This document shows, piece by piece, positions 29,183-37,279 of a stretch of DNA of 64,000 bases. A model generated the notes under the pieces. The model did no database searches, was not told where the DNA came from, and worked only from the letters and a program-made list of their open reading frames with translations. Made by a program: the position numbers and the translations under genes. The DNA comes from Zwartia hollandica. Its GTDB lineage: Bacteria; Pseudomonadota; Gammaproteobacteria; Burkholderiales; Burkholderiaceae_B. Every line of letters starts with the position of its first letter. Position 1 is the first letter of the stretch. The stretch lies in assembly GCF_019923725.1 (NCBI RefSeq), contig NZ_JAHXRI010000010.1, positions 148,636 through 212,635 of the forward strand, read 5' to 3'.

Positions 29183-30123
29183 TAATAACGTATCCTCGGA
29201 TCGACGATCGTATAGATCACATCAACACAAAGGTTGACCAACACATACACAAAACTGAAAACAACAACCAGTCCCTGAATCAGCGGATAGTCCCGGCGCA
29301 CGATTGCATCAATCGTTAAACGCCCCAAGCCAGGAATCGCAAAGACACTCTCTGTCACGACCGCACCGCCGATAAGCAGAGCGATACCGATACCGATGAC
29401 GGTCACGACTGGCACGGCTGCGTTTTTGAGCGCATGCAAAAACAAAATGCCCATCTGTCCCATCCCCTTTGCTTTCGCAGTGCGGATATAGTCTTGGGAC
29501 AAGACCTCAAGCATTGTTGCGCGGGTAATGCGCGCAATAAGGGCGATATACACGAAGCCTAGGGCGATGGCTGGCAGCACAAGATGTTCGAACCAAACGC
29601 CAAAACCTTTCTTATAAGAAACGTATCCTTGCACCGGAAACCAATCTAATTCCAATGACAAGAAGAAGCTAAGCAGATAACCCACAACGAACACTGGAAC
29701 TGAAAAACCGATCACTGAGATCGCCATAATTCCGCGATCAATCCAAGTTCCGGCCTTCCAAGCCGCCAAGACGCCTATTGGCACGGCAATGGTGACGGCA
29801 AGCGTCAATGTGAGCAACATTAAGGAAAGCGTCGGCTCTACCCGTTGTCCGATCAACTCAATCACCGGCATACCGGTGAACATTGAAGTACCCAAGTCAC
29901 CTTGTAGTAAGTTGAAGAACCATTCAGAAAATCTGACGAGAAACGGTCTATCCAACCCTAAGCTGGCACGAATTTTCTCAACGTCGGCTGGGCTTGCCTG
30001 ATCGCCAGCAATCACAGCAGCTGGATCGCCTGGTGCGATATAAAGCAAACTAAATACAAAAAAAGCCACGACCAGCATGACTGGAATGGTCGCAAGTACC
30101 CTTCCAAATATATAGCTAAACAT
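29182..30123 (-). CDS. dppB: Dipeptide-type ABC transporter permease (DppB class)
   Basis: An inner-membrane permease of 313 residues with the DppB/OppB start MFSYIFGRVLATIPVML and the PGDPAAVIAGDQASP loop. About six membrane segments follow, with the EAA loop RTAKAKGMGQMGILFLHALKNA and the end VDVIYTIVDPRIRY. It lies about 100 bases downstream of the solute-binding gene, separated by a strong stem-loop at 30175-30203, which would favour more of the binding protein than of the membrane parts. Confidence 0.93.
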   Translation of the reverse strand: MFSYIFGRVLATIPVMLVVAFFVFSLLYIAPGDPAAVIAGDQASPADVEKIRASLGLDRPFLVRFSEWFFNLLQGDLGTSMFTGMPVIELIGQRVEPTLSLMLLTLTLAVTIAVPIGVLAAWKAGTWIDRGIMAISVIGFSVPVFVVGYLLSFFLSLELDWFPVQGYVSYKKGFGVWFEHLVLPAIALGFVYIALIARITRATMLEVLSQDYIRTAKAKGMGQMGILFLHALKNAAVPVVTVIGIGIALLIGGAVVTESVFAIPGLGRLTIDAIVRRDYPLIQGLVVVFSFVYVLVNLCVDVIYTIVDPRIRY

Positions 30124-30174
30124 ATTGATTGTTTATCCGCGCTTCTAGATTGGATTCACTGCGGCGAATCAAAT

Positions 30175-30203
30175 GGGTCGATACCTCCACAAGGTATCGA
30201 CCC
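30175..30203. repeat. Perfect 12 bp stem-loop between binding-protein and permease genes
   Basis: GGGTCGATACCT and AGGTATCGACCC are perfect complements around a 5-base loop (CCACA). On the transcribed minus strand no U-run follows, so it is better read as a 3'-stabilising or partially terminating element after the solute-binding gene than as a full terminator. Confidence 0.7.
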
Positions 30204-30222
30204 AAAACGACTCGGTCCTAAC

Positions 30223-31824
30223 TTAGGCTTTCTTCACACCAGTGAACCATGGCAATGGTCCCGAGGTGATGCCGCTGAGGTTTTTACGCCAAGCTTGGTA
30301 GGAATAGAAGAAGCCTGTTGGGATATAAACAACCTCTTCCATCGCAGCCTTGTTGATATCCTCAAAGGACTTTTTCTCAGCTTCGAGTGTTGAGGCATCA
30401 AACCAAGCGTCCACGCCCTTTTCAACAGCAGGGACATTAGGCCAACCAAACCATGCCTTATCGCCGTTTGCACGCACGCCGACGTTACCTGCCAGCGTTG
30501 CTGCGTCAGCACCAGCGTGCCAGGTGTGGAACATGCCCCAACCGCCTTTGCCAGGCTCGTTCTTGGATGCACGACGTTGACCCACAGTGCCCCAATCGGT
30601 TGCAACGAAGTCGACGTTCATACCCAAACGCTTGAGCACGTCCGCTGTGATCTCGCCCATGCCTTTGGTGATCGCTTGGTCCTGTGCAACCAAGCATGTC
30701 ACTGGTTGACCCTTGTAGCCCGACTCAGCCAACAACTTCTTGGCAGCTTCCATCTGCGGACCCTTCTTGAGCACCTCACCACCAGCCTCTGTGTACAAGG
30801 GGGTGTCGGGTGTAAAGAAGCTAGCTGACTTCTTCCAAAGCTTCGTATCCGATCCAACGATCGCGCGCATGTAGTCCTCTTGGCTAATTGCCATTTGAAC
30901 AGCACGGCGTACCTTCACGTTGTCAAACGGAGGGTGAATGTGGTTGAGACGGAACGAGCCGATGTTACCAAGCGGATCAGCGATATCAACCTCAATATTG
31001 CGGTTACGACGCAGGAGAGGGATCAAGTCAGGCAGTGGAGTTTCCCACCAATCGATCTCACCGCTCTGTAGCGCAGCTGACGCTGTCGCGGGATCAGGCA
31101 TGATGATCCATTCGATGCGATCGAAGTGAATGATCTTGCCGCCAGACATCCAGTTGGCAGGCTCACTGCGCGGCTTGTAATCAGCAAAACGCTCGAACAC
31201 GGCCAGCGCACCGGGTTTCCATTCGTTGCGCGCAAAGCGCATTGGGCCGGAGCCGATGTATTCCTCGATCTGTTTGAAGGGATCAGTCTTTGCGATACGC
31301 TCCGGCATAATGAAGCAAATTGGTGTGCCCACTTTGCCTAGCGCAAACAACATTTTTGGATAGGGTTTAGAAAGAACCCACTTGAAAGTCGTATCGTTAA
31401 CAGCAACGAGTTCCTTCTGAATCGCTTTGAGCATCAGGCCCATCGGATCGCGAGCGGACCAGCGCGTGATACTGGCCACACAGTCAACAGCGCGCACAGG
31501 CGAACCATCATGAAACTTCAGCCCTGGGCGAAGCTTGAAGGTCCAGGTCAGGCCATCGGCCGACATTTCTTCGCTTTCAACCATCTGCCGCTTTGGCTGC
31601 AGTTTGTTATCAATGCCGTATAACGTATCCCAAACCAACTGGGATGCATTACGCACAACGTACTGCGTGCCCCAAATTGGGTCAAAGTTAGCCAAGTTCG
31701 CCTGAGGCACGAACTTCAATACTTTGGTGGAACCTTGCGAAAACGCTGGGGCGCCAACAACACCTGTCGCTGCCACACCTAAGCCAGCCGCGCCTTTCAG
31801 TAAATCACGTCGATTGAGTTTCAT
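30223..31824 (-). CDS. Peptide/solute-binding protein of dipeptide-type ABC transporter
   Basis: A periplasmic binding protein of family 5 (SBP_bac_5), 533 residues. The signal peptide NRRDLLKGAAGLGVAATG with twin arginines suggests Tat export. The LTWTFKLRPGLKFHDGSPVRAVDCVAS segment near residue 95 is the family signature. ATG at 31824 has GGAG six bases upstream; the open frame further up covers the sigma-54 promoter and is not coding. It is the first gene of the five-gene importer operon. Beside a D-aminoacylase and D-carbamoylase, the solute is inferred to be a D-amino-acid-containing or N-blocked amino acid or dipeptide, in parallel to E. coli DdpA. Confidence 0.88.
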   Translation of the reverse strand: MKLNRRDLLKGAAGLGVAATGVVGAPAFSQGSTKVLKFVPQANLANFDPIWGTQYVVRNASQLVWDTLYGIDNKLQPKRQMVESEEMSADGLTWTFKLRPGLKFHDGSPVRAVDCVASITRWSARDPMGLMLKAIQKELVAVNDTTFKWVLSKPYPKMLFALGKVGTPICFIMPERIAKTDPFKQIEEYIGSGPMRFARNEWKPGALAVFERFADYKPRSEPANWMSGGKIIHFDRIEWIIMPDPATASAALQSGEIDWWETPLPDLIPLLRRNRNIEVDIADPLGNIGSFRLNHIHPPFDNVKVRRAVQMAISQEDYMRAIVGSDTKLWKKSASFFTPDTPLYTEAGGEVLKKGPQMEAAKKLLAESGYKGQPVTCLVAQDQAITKGMGEITADVLKRLGMNVDFVATDWGTVGQRRASKNEPGKGGWGMFHTWHAGADAATLAGNVGVRANGDKAWFGWPNVPAVEKGVDAWFDASTLEAEKKSFEDINKAAMEEVVYIPTGFFYSYQAWRKNLSGITSGPLPWFTGVKKA

Positions 31825-31863
31825 GTATGACTCCAAATTAATTAAACCGTGCAATAGCTTGAA

Positions 31864-31879
31864 AGCAATAACCGTGCCA
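31864..31879 (-). promoter_or_regulatory. Sigma-54 promoter of the peptide transporter operon
   Basis: Minus strand TGGCACGGTTATTGCT is an exact match to the -24/-12 consensus TGGCACG-N4-TTGCW (TGGCACG at 31879-31873, TTGC at 31868-31865). The predicted start is near 31853, 29 bases before the binding-protein ATG, leaving room for its GGAG ribosome binding site. Confidence 0.92.
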
Positions 31880-31985
31880 CAAAAACTGATGGACCCACTC
31901 GAGGTTAACTTACACTGGGGCATACCCAGCTGCTGTGGCATTTGCCAACATTGCAATAAGAAAAACCGTGAAGAGACTGCGAGTT

Positions 31986-32002
31986 TGTACCATAATGGTG
32001 CA
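31986..32002. promoter_or_regulatory. NtrC-binding palindrome between divergent transporter and D-aminoacylase
   Basis: TGTACCATAATGGTGCA matches TGCACCA-N3-TGGTGCA at 13 of 14 fixed positions and differs from the strong E. coli glnA site only slightly. Its centre is about 141 bases upstream of the transporter start point, a normal enhancer distance. It ends 25 bases before the D-aminoacylase ATG, where a bound protein would overlap that gene's promoter. Confidence 0.85.
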
Positions 32003-32027
32003 GTCTAAAACATACAAGTAATCCCTC

Positions 32028-33461
32028 ATGAACTGTGATCTCCTCCTGAAGAACGGCGTAGTCATTGATGGTTCGGGTAAACCCCGATATCGTGCTGATG
32101 TGGCTATACAAGATGGCAAGATTGTCGCAATCGGATTGAATCTTGAAGTTCAAGCCAGCACAACGGTTGACGTTAATGGTGCCTCAATCGCCCCAGGCTT
32201 CATTGATGTGCATACACACGATGATCGCCTCGTGTTGGCCGATCCGTCGATGGAGCCAAAGATAAGCCAGGGCGCCACGACGGTGGTGACAGGCAACTGC
32301 GGTATTAGCCTCGCTCCACTCGGCCGAACAAATGCCATCCCGCCAATCAACTTGGTTGCCAATGACAACTCAAATCAACGTTTCAACACCTTCAAAGAGT
32401 ATTTCGAAGCGCTAGAAAAGACACCCTCATCAATGAACGTCGCATCGCTGGCGGGACACACCACGATGCGCGCTGTCACGATGCAAGACTTAGACCGCCC
32501 AGCAAATGAAGCAGAAATTGCGCAAATGCAAAAGCTGGTGCAAGAGGCGCTTGACGCTGGCGTGGTCGGCGTATCGACTGGCTTGTATTACGCCCCCGCT
32601 CAGGCAGCGACCGCAAGTGAAGTTCAGGCAGTCTTTGAACCCCTACGCGGAACCAATGCCGTGATTGCCTCTCACATTCGCAATGAGGCCGAACAGGTGC
32701 TCGAAGCGATGACCGAGGCCATGTCGATTGCCAATGCACTAGGCGTGCGTCAGGTTATCTCGCATCACAAGGTCAATGGACGTGCCAACCACGGCCGCTC
32801 AACCGAAACGCTCGCGCTCGTTGATGAAGCACGCAGCCGCATGGATGTTTGCATGGACTGCTACCCCTATGTCGCTTCGTCGACCATCTTGCGCCAGGAC
32901 AACGTGGAGCAAGCCTCCCGCACACTGATCGCTTGGTCAACACCGAAGCCAGAAACCGCTGGACGCTATGTAGACGAGTTGCTTAAGGAGCAAAATCTCG
33001 ACTTGACCGAATTCTTGGCTTCACTGCAACCCGCAGGTGCGATTTACTTCTCGATGGACGAGGCTGATGTAGAGCGCATCATGGCGCACCCAGAAACCAT
33101 GATTGGCTCGGACGGTCTGCCGCACGACACCTTTCCTCACCCGCGACTTTGGGGTGCCTTCCCGAGGGTGCTGGGGCACTATTCGCGGGATAGAAAAATA
33201 TTTCCGCTTGAGACTGCTATATACAAAATGACGGGCATGCCCGCAGCTAAGTTTGGTTTGAAAAACCGTGGGCTGATTGCTCAGGGTTATGCGGCGGACC
33301 TCGTCGTGTTTGATCCCGAGCACGTGCGCGACTGCGCGACCTTTGCGGATCCCAAACGACCCGCAGCGGGCATCCAACGCGTATACGTTAACGGTGTCAC
33401 AAGCTGGCGCAATGGTGCGGCGACCGGCGCGCGCGCCGGTCAGGTCATCCGGCGTAGCTAA
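32028..33461 (+). CDS. N-acyl-D-amino-acid deacylase (D-aminoacylase family amidohydrolase)
   Basis: Hydrolyses N-acyl-D-amino acids to the D-amino acid and a fatty acid; a zinc amidohydrolase. The N-terminus MNCDLLLKNGVVIDGSG, the metal motif APGFIDVHTHDDRLVL (HxH near residue 63) and VVTGNCGISLAPL with the family cysteine are all present. MIGSDGLPHDTFPHPRLWG carries the catalytic Asp, and RGLIAQGYAADLVVFDPE closes the barrel. 477 residues is typical. The ATG at 32028 has no good ribosome binding site. It is divergent from the transporter operon and shares the NtrC site. It may alternatively act on dipeptides with D-residues. Confidence 0.88.
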   Translation: MNCDLLLKNGVVIDGSGKPRYRADVAIQDGKIVAIGLNLEVQASTTVDVNGASIAPGFIDVHTHDDRLVLADPSMEPKISQGATTVVTGNCGISLAPLGRTNAIPPINLVANDNSNQRFNTFKEYFEALEKTPSSMNVASLAGHTTMRAVTMQDLDRPANEAEIAQMQKLVQEALDAGVVGVSTGLYYAPAQAATASEVQAVFEPLRGTNAVIASHIRNEAEQVLEAMTEAMSIANALGVRQVISHHKVNGRANHGRSTETLALVDEARSRMDVCMDCYPYVASSTILRQDNVEQASRTLIAWSTPKPETAGRYVDELLKEQNLDLTEFLASLQPAGAIYFSMDEADVERIMAHPETMIGSDGLPHDTFPHPRLWGAFPRVLGHYSRDRKIFPLETAIYKMTGMPAAKFGLKNRGLIAQGYAADLVVFDPEHVRDCATFADPKRPAAGIQRVYVNGVTSWRNGAATGARAGQVIRRS

Positions 33462-33472
33462 GCAAGACAGAC

Positions 33473-34654
33473 TTACTTCAGCAGCACTTCCTGGGTCATG
33501 CGATCGCGTAAGCGGTCCATGAAACCCAGGCATTGTTCCAGTTGGCTAATTTCGATATATTCGTTGGGCTTGTGCGCCACCGCGATATCGCCAGGTCCAA
33601 CCACCACACAGGGGATACCTGCCTTATGCAGCCAGCCCGCGTCTGTCGCGAACGATACACGTCCCAACAGGTTGTTTTTAACGAGGGAAGTACCCAAGTA
33701 AGTGATGGGTGCGTCTTCGGGCGTTGCTAACGGCGCAGAATTCGAAATTGTCTCGAACGAAATATCTGCGTCGGCGGAAAACTTTCGCATCTCAACCTTA
33801 AGCATTTCAGCGTGCTCTTGAATCTGTTGAATCAAGGCATCCGAATTACCCTGCGGTAGGGTGCGGCAATCAAAAATAAACTCACAGTCTTTTGCAACAA
33901 TGTTGGGCGCAGTACCGCCATGAATGACGCCCGTTTGCATCGTGCCATGTGCGATCTTGAACATGGGGTCAAACGGGCCGTCTTTTTGAATCTGCAACGC
34001 CATCGTGCGAATTTTTTCAATTAAGCGCGCTGCATATTCGATTGCACTGACCGCCTCTGGCGCCATCGAAGAGTGAGCCTCTAGACCACGGACTCGGCAA
34101 CGCGTGACTCGCATCCCCTTATGCCCTGTCATCACCTGCATCCCGGTGGGCTCGCCCACAAAACAGCCAGCAGGATGAATTCCCGCCTCTGCCAAATCAC
34201 GAATGAGTGTTTGAACGCCAATACAACCGACCTCTTCGTCGTAGGTTAAACCAATATTCAAAGGCTGCTTTAAATCGCTGTTGATGAACGCGGGCAGCAT
34301 AGCCAGCGAAGCTGCGATGTAGCCCTTCATGTCGACTGCGCCGCGGCCATAAATCTTCCCGTCTGCGATGTGCGCTTTAAACGGATCGGTATTCCAAGCC
34401 TGACCATCGACAGGCACGACGTCTGTATGCCCACACAACACGATACCGCGCGCTTTTGGATCACCCACCGTTGCGAAGAGGTTCGCTTTGCGTTTCTCTG
34501 CGTCATAAGACAAGCGCACTGGTATGCCCAAGGCCTGCAAATGGTCGCGAACATACTCAATCAACCCGAGATTAGATTCCCGACTTGTGGTGTCAAAGCC
34601 GACAAGTGTTTGAAGTAGCTCGATGGTTTTCTGAACGGTCGGGGTATAGGTCAT
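33473..34654 (-). CDS. argE: M20-family deacylase, acetylornithine deacetylase-like
   Basis: A zinc-dependent amide hydrolase of 393 residues. Metal ligands are seen in VLCGHTDVVPVDG, YGRGAVDMKGYIA, YDEEVGCIGVQ and VGEPTGMQV, with the last His in AVAHKPNEYIE. The length and motifs match ArgE/DapE-type enzymes, and annotation pipelines would say acetylornithine deacetylase. Its context among D-aminoacylase, carbamoylases and a diaminopropionate lyase argues for removal of acyl groups from imported amino acids rather than arginine synthesis; betaproteobacteria usually recycle acetyl with ArgJ. E. coli places an M20 enzyme (YgeY) beside its diaminopropionate lyase in the same way. Convergent with the D-aminoacylase, divergent from the lyase. 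Confidence 0.82.
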   Translation of the reverse strand: MTYTPTVQKTIELLQTLVGFDTTSRESNLGLIEYVRDHLQALGIPVRLSYDAEKRKANLFATVGDPKARGIVLCGHTDVVPVDGQAWNTDPFKAHIADGKIYGRGAVDMKGYIAASLAMLPAFINSDLKQPLNIGLTYDEEVGCIGVQTLIRDLAEAGIHPAGCFVGEPTGMQVMTGHKGMRVTRCRVRGLEAHSSMAPEAVSAIEYAARLIEKIRTMALQIQKDGPFDPMFKIAHGTMQTGVIHGGTAPNIVAKDCEFIFDCRTLPQGNSDALIQQIQEHAEMLKVEMRKFSADADISFETISNSAPLATPEDAPITYLGTSLVKNNLLGRVSFATDAGWLHKAGIPCVVVGPGDIAVAHKPNEYIEISQLEQCLGFMDRLRDRMTQEVLLK

Positions 34655-34806
34655 AAATCTGCTTTATTGAAGGTAAAGTATTTTTATACCACTGCCCGTC
34701 CTTGGATCACCACCCCTGTGGGTGCCGATTAGTCAAAAACAAAGCAGATCGTCTATTCTTTCGTATCGTTTTGATTTTAATTGCCTGTCTTTATATAGGG
34801 TTAGCC

Positions 34807-36036
34807 ATGAATACCCAGATTTCGAAGGGAAATGGACTTGCGTTGTATCCCAACCCAATCGCCTGTAGACCACAAGACCAGTATGGTCAAGACAAGGAAG
34901 CGATTCTGCACAGGGCTGGCTTTGATTCAGCAGAGAAGGAAATATCAGGATGGCCGGGCTATCACGCAACAACTCTGCATACCCTCCCATTTCTCGCCCA
35001 GACACTCGGGATCGCAACGCTTCACTACAAAGATGAGAGCACGCGCTTCGGACTCAAAAGTTTCAAAGCACTGGGCGGCGCCTATGCCGTCTTTCGCCTG
35101 ATACAAAAAGCAGTCGCCGCTCAACACAACGGCCACTTGCCCACACCAAAAGAAATTCTATCGGGCAAGTATGCTGACATCGTCTCTAAGATGACAGTCA
35201 CCTGTGCAACAGACGGCAATCATGGGCGCTCCGTTGCTTGGGGCGCGCAGTTGTTTGGGTGCCGTTGCGTAATTTATATTCACGCCACCGTCAGCGAGGG
35301 GCGACGAGCAGCTATTGCGTTCTACGGCGCAGAGGTCATTCGCGTAAAAGGCAATTACGATGACTCTGTACACCACGCCGCCGCGCAAGCCGCTCAACAC
35401 GGCTGGACCGTTGTTTCTGACACGACCTATGAGGGCTATCGCGACATTCCCATCGACGTGATGCATGGCTATGGCGTCATGTCACGCGAAGTGATCCGGC
35501 AACTGGACCACAACCCGCCCACCCATGTGTTGGTCCAAGCTGGAGTAGGAGCACTCGCTGCATCGGTGTGTGCTGCTTTCTGGCAAGAATGGGGCGCAAC
35601 GCGTCCGACCTTTGTCATTATTGAGCCTGAGCGTGCAGATTGCTTTTTTCAAAGTGGCTTGGTGGGGAAACCGGTTGCCGTACTTGGTGATCTGGACACT
35701 GTGATGGCGGGCCTCGCCTGCGGAGAGGTCTCGCCCGTCGCCTGGGATATCCTGAAGCACGGCATTAACCACTACGCTACGTTATCGGATGCGCATGCAC
35801 TTGAGGCCATGCGCGTCTTCGCCCAGCCGCGAGGTAATGATCCGAAAATCGTGTCGGGCGAAACTGGCAGTACCGGACTCGGGCTGCTGCTCGCAGCGCA
35901 AGGCAATGCACAAATCTGGAGCGCGCTTGGACTAAACGCTCAGTCGCGCGTCTTACTCATTGGTAGCGAAGGTGATACCGATCCGACAATCTATAAAGAA
36001 GTCGTCGGCCGCTCCGCTGAGGAGGTGCTTGCATGA
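34807..36036 (+). CDS. dpaL: Diaminopropionate ammonia-lyase
   Basis: A PLP enzyme of fold type II that splits 2,3-diaminopropionate into pyruvate and two ammonia; known members accept both D and L forms, and D-serine weakly. The PLP lysine is in DESTRFGLKSFKALGGAYAV (around residue 77), the glycine-rich phosphate site is in ATDGNHGRSVAWGA, and SGETGSTGLG is conserved near the end. The frame is open to 34702, but ATG at 34807 with AGGG six bases upstream is chosen (409 residues). The stop overlaps the next gene (ATGA), starting the four-gene plus-strand run to 39131. Confidence 0.88.
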   Translation: MNTQISKGNGLALYPNPIACRPQDQYGQDKEAILHRAGFDSAEKEISGWPGYHATTLHTLPFLAQTLGIATLHYKDESTRFGLKSFKALGGAYAVFRLIQKAVAAQHNGHLPTPKEILSGKYADIVSKMTVTCATDGNHGRSVAWGAQLFGCRCVIYIHATVSEGRRAAIAFYGAEVIRVKGNYDDSVHHAAAQAAQHGWTVVSDTTYEGYRDIPIDVMHGYGVMSREVIRQLDHNPPTHVLVQAGVGALAASVCAAFWQEWGATRPTFVIIEPERADCFFQSGLVGKPVAVLGDLDTVMAGLACGEVSPVAWDILKHGINHYATLSDAHALEAMRVFAQPRGNDPKIVSGETGSTGLGLLLAAQGNAQIWSALGLNAQSRVLLIGSEGDTDPTIYKEVVGRSAEEVLA

Positions 36037-37268
36037 ACGCAGCACAACTGGCTATTAATGGTCCCCGGCTCATGCGACAACTCGAGCAGCTAGCCGAGAT
36101 CGGACGCACTGAAACAAATGCCTGTTGCCGACTCGCGCTTACGGACGATGACAAGCTAGGTCGCGATCTCGTTGTCAGTTGGATGAAAGAGCTAGGCATG
36201 ACGGTCACGATCGACCCCATTGGTAATATTTTTGGCACGCGTGCTGGCTCGCAACCAGACTTAGCGCCTGTCATGACAGGCTCTCACATCGACACCGTAC
36301 GCACGGGTGGCGCGTATGACGGCAACTATGGCGTCCTCGCGGGCCTAGAGGTCGTCGCCACGCTTAACGAGGCAAAGCAACTAACGCAACGCTCACTTGT
36401 CGTTGGCGTTTTTACAAACGAAGAAGGTGCTCGCTTCGCTCCCGACATGCTGGGATCACTTGTGTATGTCGGGGGTATGCCGCTGGATGAAGCACTAGAC
36501 CTCAAGGCGATTGACGGTCCGCGTTTAGGTGATGAGTTAGCGCGGATTGGCTACGACGGCAAAGCGGATCTAGGCGCACATAAACCTCACGCCTTTATTG
36601 AACTGCATATTGAACAAGGACCTATCCTAGACATAGAAGGTGTAAAAATTGGTGCCGTCGAAAACCTGCAAGGAATCTCGTGGCAGGAGCTGACGATCGT
36701 GGGCCAGTCTAACCACGCTGGCACAACGCCAATGTATTTACGTCACGACGCAGGTTATGTGGCGAGCGCGATTGCCACGTTCGTTCGTGATCTGACACGC
36801 AAGATGGGGGGACACCAAGTCGGCACGATCGGAAAAATAGACCTCATCCCTAACCTGATCAATGTGATTGCCGCGCGCGCCACGATAACTGTTGATCTGC
36901 GTAATACGGACGAAGGTTTGCTGAAACAAGCCGAACACGCTCTCGCTACCTATCTTAAGGAGCTCGAGCAATCCGAGGGCGTCACCATCACTGCGCGGCG
37001 TTTAGCTCGCTTTGAGCCCGTCTCTTTCGATACGGCACTAGCCGATCGCATCGCACACCACGCACAAGCGCTAGGTCTTAGCCAACAGCGCATGACCTCA
37101 GGCGCTGGGCACGATGCACAAATGCTTGCTCGCATCTGCCCAACCTCGATGATCTTTGTGCCGAGCGTGGGCGGCATTAGCCATAACCCGGCAGAGTACA
37201 CCGCTCAGGAAGATCTCATCGCCGGTGCCAATGTATTGTTGGCATCGTTGACCGAACTCGCAAACTAG
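36033..37268 (+). CDS. M20C-family Zn-dependent amidohydrolase (N-carbamoyl-L-amino-acid hydrolase/allantoate-type)
   Basis: Cleaves an N-carbamoyl or ureido group and releases ammonia and CO2. The metal site residues are in MTGSHIDTVRTGGAYDGNYGVL, FTNEEGARF and AFIELHIEQGPIL, with SGAGHDAQMLARI and SHNPAEYTAQEDL near the end; these are the signature of the L-carbamoylase, beta-ureidopropionase and allantoate amidohydrolase group. 411 residues is normal. The exact substrate cannot be read from sequence. It is coupled to dpaL by an ATGA overlap and followed 11 bases later by the D-carbamoylase. Confidence 0.85.
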   Translation: MNAAQLAINGPRLMRQLEQLAEIGRTETNACCRLALTDDDKLGRDLVVSWMKELGMTVTIDPIGNIFGTRAGSQPDLAPVMTGSHIDTVRTGGAYDGNYGVLAGLEVVATLNEAKQLTQRSLVVGVFTNEEGARFAPDMLGSLVYVGGMPLDEALDLKAIDGPRLGDELARIGYDGKADLGAHKPHAFIELHIEQGPILDIEGVKIGAVENLQGISWQELTIVGQSNHAGTTPMYLRHDAGYVASAIATFVRDLTRKMGGHQVGTIGKIDLIPNLINVIAARATITVDLRNTDEGLLKQAEHALATYLKELEQSEGVTITARRLARFEPVSFDTALADRIAHHAQALGLSQQRMTSGAGHDAQMLARICPTSMIFVPSVGGISHNPAEYTAQEDLIAGANVLLASLTELAN

Positions 37269-37279
37269 GAAACATTGAC

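Noticed and set aside
34780-34806. TATATA near 34792 as -10 of the diaminopropionate lyase gene
   Set aside because: It would start transcription at or after the ribosome binding site, and no -35 is found at correct spacing.
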